From NCBI RefSeq assembly GCF_017696015.1, contig NZ_JAAORL010000001.1, positions 930,001 through 994,000 of the forward strand: a stretch of 64,000 bases of DNA. Direction: 5' to 3'. The notes beneath the pieces are model-generated. The model did no database searches. It was not told the origin of the DNA and worked only from the letters and a program-made list of their open reading frames with translations. The position numbers and the translations under genes are program-made. Position 1 is the stretch's first letter; each line of letters opens with the position of its first letter. Source of the stretch: Prochlorococcus marinus CUG1415. GTDB taxonomy: Bacteria > Cyanobacteriota > Cyanobacteriia > PCC-6307 > Cyanobiaceae. Positions 25,219 through 34,633 of this stretch are shown piece by piece.

Positions 25219-27825
25219 ATGAACAAAATTAAAAATCAAAAAAATATCTCAAGATTTGTAAAACTTAATGATTATAAAGTATTTGATTATGAAATACCTG
25301 TAGTTTTTTTGAACTTCATAATTAAGAAAAGTGCTGTTTATGTTACAACGAATCTGAAATTGATAAAAAGAAATAAGATTACCAAACATCTTATTCTTGC
25401 AGGTAAAGATATATTTATTAAAAAAATCTATATAGATGACTCTCTTTTAGAAGAGGAATACTATACACAGCAAAAGAATAGTTTAATAATTAGAAATATA
25501 AATAAAGATAGTTTTACATTAAAAATAGAAGGAATAATTAAACCAAAGGAAAATACATCACTTTTAGGAATGTATGAGAGTAATGGGATAATAACTACGC
25601 AATGCGAGGCAGAAGGATTTAGAAGAATAAGTTATCACGCTGACAGGCCTGACATCCTAAGCAAATACACCGTGAGAATTGAAGCTGACAAGAATGATTA
25701 TCCTGTCTTACTTTCAAATGGTAATGTCGTAAAAGAAAATAATCTTAAAAATAATCGACATGAAATAATTTGGGAAGACCCATATCCGAAACCCTCATAT
25801 CTATTTGCATTGGTGGCAGGGAAACTTAATTGTGTAAAAGACTATTTCATAACAAAATCTAATAAAAAAGTAAAAATAAATATTTATGTTGAGAATGGCG
25901 ATGAAAAATATGTTCAACATGCAATAAGTTCCTTACAGAAATCAATGAGATGGGACGAAGATAAATATAACCTTGAATACGATTTATCATTATTCAATAT
26001 AGTTGCAGTAAGGCACTTTAATATGGGAGCCATGGAAAACAAAAGTCTCAATATTTTCAACTCAAAACTAATACTCGCTGATCCTGAAACAACAACTGAT
26101 GAAGAATTAGAAAGAATAGAAGGGGTAATAGCTCATGAATACTTCCATAATTGGACGGGGAATAGAGTGACCTGTAGAGATTGGTTTCAATTATCTCTAA
26201 AAGAGGGTTTAACAGTATTTAGAGATCAACAATTCACTTCAGACCTCCATAATAATGAAATAAAGAGACTTGAGGATGCAAAATTTCTTAGGATGAATCA
26301 ATTTAGGGAAGATTCTGGTCCAACATCACATCCTGTAATGCCAGAAAAATATCAAGAAATAGACAATTTCTATACGACCACAATATACGAAAAAGGTTCG
26401 GAAATCATAAGGATGCTTAGCAATCTTGTAGAAGAAAAAAATTTCTATAAAGGATTTAGTAATTACATCTCAACTTATGATGGTAAGGCAGCAACAATAG
26501 ATCAATTTGTCGATAAAATATTAGAGATTGATAAGAAAATAGATCCTAAAGAATTTAAAGTCTGGTATAAGCAAAATGGAACACCAAAAGTTAAATTCAA
26601 GAGAATATGGGATCAATCAAACAAAAAACTTACAATTCAAGCCTCTCAAAATAATCCAATAAAAAATAACCCATATAATGATTTACCTCTAATAATTCCT
26701 ATAAATTTAGCTATATTCACCGGTGAACATAAAACAATAAGAAAAACAGTAGTCCTAAAAGAAAAGAAACAAGAATTTATTATTAATAACGTAAAAACTC
26801 ATTTCAAAATCCCCTTAGTTACTTATATGCGCGAATTTTCATCCCCAGTTGAGTGGGAATCAGATAATACTTTGGATGAGAAATTTTTAATCCTAAAATA
26901 TGAAACTGACTACTTTACGCTATCTAATACTATTCAAGTATTATATAAAAAGATCATTACATGCAGATTAAATGAAAAACCAGATTATGAAATTGAAAAA
27001 AAATTAATAAGCACCTTAATATCATTTATAAAAAATAGAGATATTAATTTATCTCTTTTATCGGAATTACTAAGTATTCCGACTTTTGCTGAAATCGAAT
27101 CAGAGATTAAGAATATAGACCCTTTAAAAATATATAAAATTATTGATGAATTAAATTATATATTTGGAACTAAATTGAAAACAGAATTATATTTTAAGCT
27201 CCAAGAAATAGAAAAAAATCTAGACAAAGTATGGCCCAAAGGAAAACATGAAAGAAAATTAATCGAAACTATTTGGAAACTACTTTTACATAGTAAAGAT
27301 GAGGAAATTAAATTCAAAATAATTAATTACGTTGATAGTAATTCGATGACCTTGGCAAAAGCCGCACTAAATACATTTTGTAGGATTGATTGTCCTGAGA
27401 GGAAAATAATATCAAATATATTCTTCAATAAATGGAAAAATAATAGTGTAGTATTGGATAGTTGGTTCTCATTCAATGCATCTATAGAAATTGATGAGAA
27501 TACAGCCAGTATTGAAAAATTATTTAATCACCAGCTTTTTGATTCAAAATCACCAAATACATTAAGAGCTATATTAAATTCTTTCGTCACAAGAAATAGT
27601 ATTTTTCATGCAATTGATGGATCTGGTTATAAGTATATTGCGAATAAGATAATTGAATTCGACAAATCAAATCCAATTGTAATTTCTCGATTTGTAAAAA
27701 TATTTAGTAGATACAAGTATTATTCAGAACCTTACAAAAGTAATATGATTGAAAACATTAGACAGATCAAAAAAAATAAACTTTCAACAAATACAAAGGA
27801 AGTTTTATATGCAATATTAGACTAA
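25219..27825 (+). CDS. pepN: Aminopeptidase N (M1 family)
   Basis: 868 residues, full length for bacterial PepN. The exopeptidase motif GAMENKSLNIF, the zinc site HEYFHNW plus the downstream Glu in LSLKEGLTVFRDQ, and the substrate region around FYTTTIYEKG are all present. It removes N-terminal residues from peptides in the cytoplasm, probably aiding protein turnover and use of peptides. It stands alone on the plus strand. Confidence 0.96.
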   Translation: MNKIKNQKNISRFVKLNDYKVFDYEIPVVFLNFIIKKSAVYVTTNLKLIKRNKITKHLILAGKDIFIKKIYIDDSLLEEEYYTQQKNSLIIRNINKDSFTLKIEGIIKPKENTSLLGMYESNGIITTQCEAEGFRRISYHADRPDILSKYTVRIEADKNDYPVLLSNGNVVKENNLKNNRHEIIWEDPYPKPSYLFALVAGKLNCVKDYFITKSNKKVKINIYVENGDEKYVQHAISSLQKSMRWDEDKYNLEYDLSLFNIVAVRHFNMGAMENKSLNIFNSKLILADPETTTDEELERIEGVIAHEYFHNWTGNRVTCRDWFQLSLKEGLTVFRDQQFTSDLHNNEIKRLEDAKFLRMNQFREDSGPTSHPVMPEKYQEIDNFYTTTIYEKGSEIIRMLSNLVEEKNFYKGFSNYISTYDGKAATIDQFVDKILEIDKKIDPKEFKVWYKQNGTPKVKFKRIWDQSNKKLTIQASQNNPIKNNPYNDLPLIIPINLAIFTGEHKTIRKTVVLKEKKQEFIINNVKTHFKIPLVTYMREFSSPVEWESDNTLDEKFLILKYETDYFTLSNTIQVLYKKIITCRLNEKPDYEIEKKLISTLISFIKNRDINLSLLSELLSIPTFAEIESEIKNIDPLKIYKIIDELNYIFGTKLKTELYFKLQEIEKNLDKVWPKGKHERKLIETIWKLLLHSKDEEIKFKIINYVDSNSMTLAKAALNTFCRIDCPERKIISNIFFNKWKNNSVVLDSWFSFNASIEIDENTASIEKLFNHQLFDSKSPNTLRAILNSFVTRNSIFHAIDGSGYKYIANKIIEFDKSNPIVISRFVKIFSRYKYYSEPYKSNMIENIRQIKKNKLSTNTKEVLYAILD

Positions 27826-27839
27826 TTATTTGAATATAT

Positions 27840-28061
27840 TTAATTAAATATAAGAACAGAAACTGTAATCATAACAAATAATATAAATACAATATATTTA
27901 TTAGTAAAAATATCATTAAATATATTTTTATTATCATATTTATTCCATTTTTTATTTACATATTCCTTAGTTATGAATTTATTAGGCCTTCCACAATATA
28001 AACACGTTGGAGAAGTTATTAAAATTAAATTTTTACATTGAGGGCATTTTTTTTTATCCAT
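27840..28061 (-). CDS. Zinc-ribbon membrane protein
   Basis: 73 residues with an N-terminal zinc ribbon (CPQCKNLILITSPTCLYCG: two CxxC pairs) and a C-terminal helix (YIVFILFVMITVSVLIF). Such short ribbon-anchor proteins are common, with no defined role. Confidence 0.68.
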   Translation of the reverse strand: MDKKKCPQCKNLILITSPTCLYCGRPNKFITKEYVNKKWNKYDNKNIFNDIFTNKYIVFILFVMITVSVLIFN

Positions 28062-28226
28062 AGTTAAATTTTACTTAATAATATTTAAATCAGAAGCCTA
28101 GATTAAAATAAGTAAATCCATTATATTTTTAATATTCTGAATGATTAAATAACATTGCAATAAAAAAGCTTTATTTAAACTAATAAAAAAAATTCAATAT
28201 AATATAAATTTAATATTTAGTTTTAC

Positions 28227-28388
28227 ATGTTTGCTATTGCACTTGGATTGTCTCCTATTGAAAAAATCACTGTTGCAATAACTGCTTCGATTTTTATAAT
28301 TTCTTTTACATGGATCTCAATTAAGGGAGATTTAAATAAAATTGCTAAGGAACTAATTGAAGATAATGATAATAACCAGGATAATTAA
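28227..28388 (+). CDS. Small membrane protein (53 aa)
   Basis: 53 residues: IEKITVAITASIFIISFTWISI is one helix, followed by an acidic Asn/Asp-rich tail (KELIEDNDNNQDN). Good ATG; the composition is natural for the organism. Function unknown. Confidence 0.55.
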   Translation: MFAIALGLSPIEKITVAITASIFIISFTWISIKGDLNKIAKELIEDNDNNQDN

Positions 28389-28401
28389 AAAGTTCTTTAA
28401 C

Positions 28402-28602
28402 CTACTTTTTATGCAATCGAGGATAATCAATAATATGCCTAATTTCTTTTAGAGAAGAACCATAGATTTTTTCACCATTTAAATGAACACCAATCCATTT
28501 TTCCTTTTTATTAAAAAAATAATTTTTACTAGTACCCCTTTTGAGAAGATCTTTATTATCCCAATTTAAATTTATATCCCAACCTTTATAATTTTCTATC
28601 AT
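28402..28602 (-). CDS. Small hypothetical protein
   Basis: 66 residues, soluble and basic: IENYKGWDINLNWDNKDLL, then WIGVHLNGEKIYGSSLKEIRHIIDY. The layout (a beta-rich half then a helix) resembles small DUF-type proteins; not named. Confidence 0.55.
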   Translation of the reverse strand: MIENYKGWDINLNWDNKDLLKRGTSKNYFFNKKEKWIGVHLNGEKIYGSSLKEIRHIIDYPRLHKK

Positions 28603-28699
28603 TTTGAATAAGAAAGCTTAATTAAATAATACCCACATATAGAAAGAACAAAAACGAAGGAAATAAGTAATTTTTTCGTTATATTTCTTTTATATTTAT

Positions 28700-29875
28700 T
28701 TAATTTGAGCTAACTTTTATTTTACTAGCAGCTTTATCTGCATTTTCTCTAGCTAAATTAACGTCTTTATTTGATGAAAGAACAACTCCCATTCTTCTGC
28801 CTTTTCTTGAGACTGGCTTACCAAATATAAGAACTTTAGTCTTTTCAAACTCTAATGCTTCATTAAGACCTTCATAAATAGGATTCTTATACTCTTTATC
28901 TGAAAGTATAACTCTTGTTGCTGAAGGTTCTATTAGATTTATATTAGGTATTGGTAAATTTAAAAATGCCCTTAAATGCAATTCAAATTCACTAATGTTT
29001 TGACTGACTAATGTAACCATACCGGTGTCATGTGGTCTTGGAGATAATTCTGAAAATATAACCTCATTTCCTTTAACAAAAAACTCGACTCCGTATAATC
29101 CAGCTCCATTTAGGTTATTTAATATTCTAGTTGTAATTTTCTTGGCTTCAATAATTAAAGACTCATTCATTTCCAAAGGTTGCCAACTGCATTGATAGTC
29201 CCCGTTAGACTGAAGATGTCCAATTGGCAAACAAAAAATATTTTCACCACTATGCTTCCTTACCGATAAAAGTGTAAATTCAAAATCAAAATTAATAAAT
29301 TCCTCAATAATAACACCCTTAACTTTACCTCTAGAATTTGCTTGTGCCTGATTCCAAGCATCATGTAAATCATTTTTTGTCTCAACCAAACTTTGTCCCT
29401 TACCTGAAGAGCTCATTAAGGGCTTAAGTAAAAGTGGAAATCCAATCTCAATTGCTTTTTTTTCTAGGTCATCAAATTTAAAAATATAATTAAATTTTGC
29501 AGTCTTTATTTTTAAATCTCTAGAAGCTAAATCTCTAATTTTATCTCTATTCATTGTGATTTCAACAGTTCTAGCATTTGGAACAATCTTAAAACCCTCA
29601 TCCTCTAATTCCTTTAAAGCTTCAATCGAAAGTGCCTCAATTTCAGGAACAACAAAATCTGGATTTAATTTTTTAATAACATCTTTTAAAATATTTTTGT
29701 TGCTCATATCAATTGCACATGAATGATCAGCAACTTGCATTGCAGGTGCTTTTTCATATCGATCAATTGCAATAACTTCTAATCCCAATCTCTTGGATTC
29801 AATTACTAGTTCCTTACCAAGTTCACCGCTGCCAAGAAGTAAAATTCTTTTTTTAGAAAAAATTGCATTTTTCAT
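28700..29875 (-). CDS. purT: Formate-dependent phosphoribosylglycinamide formyltransferase
   Basis: 391 residues of ATP-grasp fold, full PurT length. LLLGSGELGKELVIES is the N-terminal Rossmann-like entry, KPLMSSSGKGQSLV the ATP-grasp loop, and FFVKGNEVIFSELSPRPHDTGMVTL the catalytic end. It forms formyl-GAR from GAR, formate and ATP in purine synthesis, independent of folate. A small membrane gene lies 11 bases upstream on the same strand. Confidence 0.95.
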   Translation of the reverse strand: MKNAIFSKKRILLLGSGELGKELVIESKRLGLEVIAIDRYEKAPAMQVADHSCAIDMSNKNILKDVIKKLNPDFVVPEIEALSIEALKELEDEGFKIVPNARTVEITMNRDKIRDLASRDLKIKTAKFNYIFKFDDLEKKAIEIGFPLLLKPLMSSSGKGQSLVETKNDLHDAWNQAQANSRGKVKGVIIEEFINFDFEFTLLSVRKHSGENIFCLPIGHLQSNGDYQCSWQPLEMNESLIIEAKKITTRILNNLNGAGLYGVEFFVKGNEVIFSELSPRPHDTGMVTLVSQNISEFELHLRAFLNLPIPNINLIEPSATRVILSDKEYKNPIYEGLNEALEFEKTKVLIFGKPVSRKGRRMGVVLSSNKDVNLARENADKAASKIKVSSN

Positions 29876-29886
29876 ATTAATAAAAA

Positions 29887-30129
29887 TTATTTTTCATTAC
29901 CATAACTCTGGCTAAAGGAATCCTCTTTATTTTTTTTATCTTTAGAAAAACTAAATAAAGATTTTCTAAAAAATAAAATCTGACTTCGCAAACTATTAGT
30001 TATAGATTTTAAAATTGCTACTAAAAAAAAAATTCCAATAATAGCCCAAAAAATTTTTTCTAAAGCAACTGAAGGTGAAAATGCTTGACCAGATTTAATA
30101 ATTTCAGTAAGTGGGTCTAAAGGGTCCAA
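29887..30129 (-). CDS. Small membrane protein upstream of purT
   Basis: 80 residues with one helix (VALEKIFWAIIGIFFLVAILKSI) and a charged tail. Only 11 bases separate it from purT, so they probably share a transcript. No family recognised. Confidence 0.55.
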   Translation of the reverse strand: MDPLDPLTEIIKSGQAFSPSVALEKIFWAIIGIFFLVAILKSITNSLRSQILFFRKSLFSFSKDKKNKEDSFSQSYGNEK

Positions 30130-30275
30130 ATTAAAATTTTTATATAATATTAATTATAAAGGTTTAAAGAAATAAAAAATTAAAACTTACAAAAGAAAAA
30201 ATCCAAAATAGTTGCATATTTTATGCACAAAAAACGCTATAGAATGTTATCTTCAAAGGGTAATTTTTTTAAGAC

Positions 30276-30755
30276 ATGCAAGTTGACGTTCAAAATACTA
30301 CTGTTCTTTCATCAGATGGATCATCTATAAAACTTGGTGAGTACTCAGGGGAAGTCATTTTAGTGGTTAACGTAGCTAGTTATTGTGGGAATACTGCTCA
30401 GTATGAGGATCTTCAAAAGCTACATGATTTATATTCAAGCAAAGGCCTTAGAATACTCGCATTCCCATGTAATGATTTTGGGAAACAAGAACCGGACACC
30501 CTTTCAGAAATAAAAAATTTTTGTACAACTAAATATGGAGTTAAGTTTGAAATATATGAAAAAGTTCATGCTAAAGGTAATACCACTGAACCATACACAA
30601 CGCTTAACAAGGTTGAACCTGAGGGTGAGGTTGAATGGAATTTCGAGAAGTTTTTAATAGGAAAAGACAGTAAAGTAATTGCAAGATTCAAACCAAGTGT
30701 TAAACCCTTTGACGAAAACTTAATCGCAGCTATTGAAGTAGCGTTAGATTCATAA
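30276..30755 (+). CDS. Glutathione peroxidase (Cys type)
   Basis: 159 residues. The active-site region is NVASYCGNTAQYEDLQ (peroxidatic Cys about residue 36), followed by AFPCNDFGKQEPDT and WNFEKFLIG, giving the Cys/Gln/Trp/Asn tetrad of the family. It reduces hydroperoxides, in cyanobacteria usually with NADPH or thioredoxin. The stop codon lies inside a perfect 12-bp inverted repeat. Confidence 0.93.
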   Translation: MQVDVQNTTVLSSDGSSIKLGEYSGEVILVVNVASYCGNTAQYEDLQKLHDLYSSKGLRILAFPCNDFGKQEPDTLSEIKNFCTTKYGVKFEIYEKVHAKGNTTEPYTTLNKVEPEGEVEWNFEKFLIGKDSKVIARFKPSVKPFDENLIAAIEVALDS

Positions 30756-30779
30756 GAATTGCCCTCTAATTCTTATGAA
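30749..30779 (+). terminator. Perfect 12-bp hairpin overlapping the gpx stop codon
   Basis: TTCATAAGAATT (30749-30760), a 7-base loop, then AATTCTTATGAA (30768-30779), followed by ATTTTAAAA. The left arm contains the gpx stop codon. The arms are AT-rich and the T-run is weak, so it may act as a terminator or as an RNA 3'-end stabiliser. Confidence 0.65.
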
Positions 30780-30820
30780 ATTTTAAAATAAATAACTTTC
30801 AAAGTTAATTAAATAACTTC

Positions 30821-31374
30821 TCAATCTTTAATCTGATTTTTAACTTCACTTTCTTCTTGTTCCTCTGATTTTAACTCTGACTCAATTGTTTCTTCTTTAA
30901 CTTCACTTTCTTCTTGTTCCTCTGATTTTAACTCTGACTCAATTGTTTCTTCTTTAACTACACTTTCTTCTTGTTCCTCTGATTTTAACTCTGACTCAAT
31001 TGTTTCTTCTTTAACTTTTTTAACTCTGACTCAATTGTTTCTTCTTTAACTACACTTTCTTCTTGTTCCTCTGATTTTAACTCTGACTCAATTGTTTCTT
31101 CTTTAACTACACTTTCTTCTTGTTCCTCTGATTTTAACTCTGACTCAATTGTTTCTTCTTTAACTACACTTTCTTCTTGTTCCTCTGATTTTAACTCTGA
31201 CTTTTCTTTTAATTCTAAATTTCCTGAATTCATATTATCTTCTTGTCTTAGTAGGAATTTCAAAAATCCTTTAAATAATAAGAAACCTTTTTCAATTCTT
31301 TTAGGACCCAAAATTGAGAGCAAAACAACCAAAATTATGAATATTTCAGGTGAATTCAAACCTAATAGTTTCAT
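30821..31374 (-). pseudogene. TatA/B-like gene with 57-bp tandem repeats, frameshifted
   Basis: The start is TatA/TatB-like: short N-terminus, one helix (PEIFIILVVLLSILG), the GPKRIEKG hinge, then an amphipathic helix. The rest is a tandem repeat of the 19-residue unit ELKSEEQEESVVKEETIES (57 bp). The fourth unit (31015-31049) is 35 bp instead of 57; the 22-bp loss shifts the frame and the protein stops at 30985 (129 aa). Past that point the original frame stays open through three more units to a TGA at 30821-30823; adding 22 bp back gives 191 residues. It is labelled pseudogene, but a shorter working protein is possible. Confidence 0.75.
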
Positions 31375-31421
31375 AAATTTATATATTCTAATTATGTTTT
31401 AGCACACACTAAATATTAAAT

Positions 31422-31814
31422 CTAATTATTCTCAAAATTTGGTAAATAAAGCTCCCTATTTGATGCAATTACACCCTCTTCTTTAAAAAAAATTTCTAGT
31501 TCTTTTAAATCATTTATATCTATAAATTCTCCACAGTTTTCTAATATATTATTATGAGTAAATTCCCACAAGTTATCCAAATATTCATCATCGTCAGGAA
31601 AAGCTACGAATTTTAAATATGTATTATTTAAAGCATATTCACTAGCAAATTCAGCATCTAATCCTTCCCTTTTAGCATCACAAAATACTTTAGCAAATCT
31701 CTTGCCAACTGAAGTTTGAGCACTTGATAAATCTAAATTATCTTGGATCGCTTTTACATTTATTGGAGCAATAAAAATAATTATTGGAAGAAGAATAGAT
31801 ATGATAATAAACAA
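31422..31814 (-). CDS. Secreted hypothetical protein
   Basis: 130 residues from a TTG with a signal peptide (FIIISILLPIIIFIAPINVKA). The mature part has GKRFAKVFCDAKREGLDAEFA and NILENCGEFID with two Cys, a layout shared with the protein at 13163-13564. It lies upstream of the TatA-like gene on the same strand. Confidence 0.62.
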   Translation of the reverse strand: MFIIISILLPIIIFIAPINVKAIQDNLDLSSAQTSVGKRFAKVFCDAKREGLDAEFASEYALNNTYLKFVAFPDDDEYLDNLWEFTHNNILENCGEFIDINDLKELEIFFKEEGVIASNRELYLPNFENN

Positions 31815-31979
31815 GAACTAATTCCCTTAAAAATTTCAACTTTAAATAAAGTAGCAAAAAAAGTAATGAATTAGCGACATTTAAGTAAAATCACTTATTA
31901 AAAAACTAAACACATAAAAATAACATCAAATACATATAGGAATTTATAATATATAAAAATTAAATACATTTAAGATCAT

Positions 31980-32969
31980 ATGTCGTCAAATATAAAGATA
32001 AAAGGAAGAGGTGTTACAAGGATAATTAAAAGTAAGGTAATGCTATCACCTTTAGCAGGAGTTACAGATAATGTTTTTAGGAGACTTGTTCGTAAATGGG
32101 CTCCTAACTCTTTACTCTTTACAGAAATGATTAATGCCACAAGCCTTAAAAAAGGATTTGGGACTCAAAAAATTAATCAACTTGAGTTAGAAGAAGGTCC
32201 AGTAGGAGTACAAATTTTTGACAATAGACCATATGCTGTTTCTGAAGCAGCGAAACAAGCAGAAGACTTTGGAGCTTTTTTAATAGATATAAATATGGGA
32301 TGTCCCGTAAAAAAAATTGCAAAGAAAGGGGGAGGAAGTGCTTTAATTAAAGACCGTAAACTCGCTATAGAATTAGTAACAAAAGTCGTAAAGGCTGTTA
32401 AAGTTCCAGTAACAGTAAAAACACGACTCGGATGGGATAGTAAAGAAGAAAATATAGAGGATTTTTTATTAAAGCTCCAAGATGCAGGAGCAACAATGAT
32501 TACATTGCATGGAAGAACTAGAAAGCAGGGATTTTCAGGAAAGTCCGATTGGGAGATGATCGGGAGACTAAAAAAATTATTGGGAATTCCAGTAATTGCT
32601 AATGGAGATATCAAAAATCCAGAAGATGCCCTTAATTGTTTAAAAAAAACAAATGCTGATGGTGTAATGATAGGACGAGGAATTTTAGGATCACCATGGA
32701 AAATAGGTGAAATAGATTATGCTATTAGAGAAATTAAAGATTTTAAAGAACCAAACGCAAAACAAAAATTATGCTTAATTATTGAACATCTTGAAGAATT
32801 AATAAAAGAAAAAGGAGATCATGGATTGTTAATAGCCAGGAAACATATTTCCTGGACTTGCAAAGATTTTAAAGGTGCTTCAAATTTACGAAACAGTTTG
32901 GTTAGAGCTGTTGATGAAAATGAAGTTAAAAATTTAATAAATAAAATGATTAAAACATTGAATAATTAA
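31980..32969 (+). CDS. dus: tRNA-dihydrouridine synthase (NifR3/DusB-like)
   Basis: 329 residues of TIM-barrel fold. MLSPLAGVTDNVFRRL is the FMN/N-terminal motif, INMGCPVKKIAKKGGGSAL holds the catalytic Cys, and MITLHGRTRKQGFSG and VIANGDIKN bind FMN. It reduces uridines in the tRNA D-loop. The length and motif spelling suit the DusB/NifR3 branch; the exact target position cannot be told from the sequence. Confidence 0.93.
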   Translation: MSSNIKIKGRGVTRIIKSKVMLSPLAGVTDNVFRRLVRKWAPNSLLFTEMINATSLKKGFGTQKINQLELEEGPVGVQIFDNRPYAVSEAAKQAEDFGAFLIDINMGCPVKKIAKKGGGSALIKDRKLAIELVTKVVKAVKVPVTVKTRLGWDSKEENIEDFLLKLQDAGATMITLHGRTRKQGFSGKSDWEMIGRLKKLLGIPVIANGDIKNPEDALNCLKKTNADGVMIGRGILGSPWKIGEIDYAIREIKDFKEPNAKQKLCLIIEHLEELIKEKGDHGLLIARKHISWTCKDFKGASNLRNSLVRAVDENEVKNLINKMIKTLNN

Positions 32970-33005
32970 AAAAATACATTAGCTTAAAATCAATTTATTA
33001 TCCAT

Positions 33006-33260
33006 ATGAAAATAATTAGTCAAGAAACAAGTAAAAGAGTTTGTGATCATATGAACAATGATCATCTTGATTCCATTCACAAATATCTTATTCATTATGG
33101 GAAGATTTCAAGCTTTGAGAATGCTTACATGGAAGAAATTAATAACAGTTATATAAAAATCAATTACGATGGAAAGTCATCAATTATAAATTTTAAAAAT
33201 GAAATATCTGAAGAAGAAATTCATTCAACTTTAGTATCAATGCTTAAAGAGATTAAATAA
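33006..33260 (+). CDS. DUF2470 domain protein
   Basis: 84 residues: RVCDHMNNDHLDSIHKYLIHYG is the DUF2470 signature (HMNxDH). The domain is found in haem-utilisation-type and PPOX-fold proteins, and alone in cyanobacteria and plants. It follows dus by 36 bp on the same strand. Confidence 0.82.
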   Translation: MKIISQETSKRVCDHMNNDHLDSIHKYLIHYGKISSFENAYMEEINNSYIKINYDGKSSIINFKNEISEEEIHSTLVSMLKEIK

Positions 33261-33278
33261 AAATAAATAAGAAAATAT

Positions 33279-33443
33279 CTAATTATTATTTTCATAATAA
33301 TCAGTAATCTTTTTACACTCCTCAAATGAAAGCATGCTTAATCTAGAAGATGCTTTAAATTTTAAAATTGAACAAACAGCAATTAAATCAGCGATATCAA
33401 CATTAAGAGCTTCAGAAAGCTCTATTACTCTTAGACCTTTCAT
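33279..33443 (-). CDS. Small IF2-N-like helix protein (54 aa)
   Basis: 54 residues. KGLRVIELSEALNVDIADLI resembles the N-terminal domain of translation initiation factor IF-2 (xxVxELAKELGVSxxELL), and the SSRLSMLSFEECKKI part fits its SSSL tail. A TAG lies eight codons upstream in frame, so this is a stand-alone domain. The opposite strand is open too but has poorer composition. A role in nucleic acid binding is inferred. Confidence 0.6.
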   Translation of the reverse strand: MKGLRVIELSEALNVDIADLIAVCSILKFKASSRLSMLSFEECKKITDYYENNN

Positions 33444-33487
33444 TAATAAGAAAAAAATCTTCTTCTACATTATAAATATCATTGAAA

Positions 33488-33727
33488 TTAATGAGCTGCA
33501 TTCTTCCCTAAACCTGCTATGAAGGGAAATGTTTGTTCATCACCAAATATATCTTCTGTGGAGGAATTAGAAAAATTAGTTTTTTTATTCTTATCAGGCT
33601 GAGTTTCCTCTATTTCCCTAGAAATATTATCTTTAATATTATTTCCAGTTTCTTTTGCTATTGAATTGTGCGTATTAGAAAATATTGAAAAAACTAAGAT
33701 ACATAAAAATAAAATAATTCTTTTCAT
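33488..33727 (-). CDS. Small secreted hypothetical protein
   Basis: 79 residues with a signal peptide (KRIILFLCILVFSIFSNTHNSIA) and a polar, low-complexity mature part rich in Lys, Asn and Glu, ending FPFIAGLGKNAAH. Function unknown; lies 44 bp upstream of the IF2-N-like gene on the same strand. Confidence 0.6.
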   Translation of the reverse strand: MKRIILFLCILVFSIFSNTHNSIAKETGNNIKDNISREIEETQPDKNKKTNFSNSSTEDIFGDEQTFPFIAGLGKNAAH

Positions 33728-33828
33728 AAAAACAATTTATTTAATACTATTTTCTTATTCCAATAAAGTTATTTGGAAGAAATTAATTATTTCAAAACAA
33801 ATCTCAATAAATCAAAGTTAAAAAATAT

Positions 33829-34065
33829 TCATCTTCCTAACTTATTTCTATTTTTAAATCTAATAAAAAAATAAAGACCTAGTAACAAAAGAATTGGTAT
33901 GGAGTACTTATTCAGAAATACATAAACTATATAGACGAAAAATGGAAATAAGCATGCCCGCTTGAAATTCAACTTTTGATCCTTAGACATTTTTCTCCAA
34001 TTTAAATATTCTTCCCATTGAAAAATCTTTTTCATTTTTCTAGCACTATTACTACGATTAAACAT
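33829..34065 (-). CDS. Small membrane protein
   Basis: 78 residues: a basic start (RSNSARKMKKIFQWEEYLNW) and two hydrophobic helices near the C-terminus (FPFFVYIVYVFL; IPILLLLGLYFFI). No family recognised. Confidence 0.58.
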   Translation of the reverse strand: MFNRSNSARKMKKIFQWEEYLNWRKMSKDQKLNFKRACLFPFFVYIVYVFLNKYSIPILLLLGLYFFIRFKNRNKLGR

Positions 34066-34171
34066 GAAATTATAAATATAGTTTTGATGATTCTTATATT
34101 AATAAAGAATATTAATCTACAATATCAATAATATCTTTTTTCATGGAATAAAAATATTTTTTAATCAGAAA

Positions 34172-34591
34172 ATGAACTCAAAGCCAGTTTGGAAAATAGA
34201 AAAAATTGTTTTACCTCAACATGCTGACCACGCAGGAGTAATGTGGCACGGTACATATTTTAATTGGCTTGAAGAAAGCCGAATAAATGCACTTTTAGAA
34301 GTTGGTATAAATTATTTTGAACTAACTAAAAAAGGCTTAGATTTACCTTTAATAAATACTGCAATAAAATATAAAACACCATTATTTCTTGGTGAAAAAA
34401 TAATAATTGAGAGCGAATTCAATATTGGGAAAAGTCCCAAGGTTAATGTAATTTCAAAATTTCTTAACACCAAAAATCAAACCTTGACAATTGCTGAAGT
34501 CAATTTAGTTTTAATAAATAAAGTGAATTTTTCTATAATAAGAAAAAGACCAGATTTCTTGTCGGAAGCATTTATTAAACTTAACGGATAA
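34172..34591 (+). CDS. Hotdog-fold acyl-CoA thioesterase (4HBT family)
   Basis: 139 residues with the 4-hydroxybenzoyl-CoA thioesterase pattern: VLPQHADHAGVMWHGTYFNW (catalytic Asp/His region), then EESRINALLEVG. In cyanobacteria a similar enzyme releases 1,4-dihydroxy-2-naphthoate for phylloquinone synthesis; whether this is that enzyme is not decided by sequence alone. Confidence 0.82.
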   Translation: MNSKPVWKIEKIVLPQHADHAGVMWHGTYFNWLEESRINALLEVGINYFELTKKGLDLPLINTAIKYKTPLFLGEKIIIESEFNIGKSPKVNVISKFLNTKNQTLTIAEVNLVLINKVNFSIIRKRPDFLSEAFIKLNG

Positions 34592-34633
34592 ACATATTAT
34601 CCTTTAATTGAAACATTTATTTAATTTTTGATT

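Noticed and set aside
30823-31202. CRISPR-like array from regularly spaced repeats
   Set aside because: The 57-bp units are head-to-tail coding repeats without spacers. No CRISPR array or cas gene was seen in the window.
33334-33522. A 62-codon plus-strand open frame
   Set aside because: Opposite the IF2-N-like gene; overlaps the end of the secreted gene at 33488.
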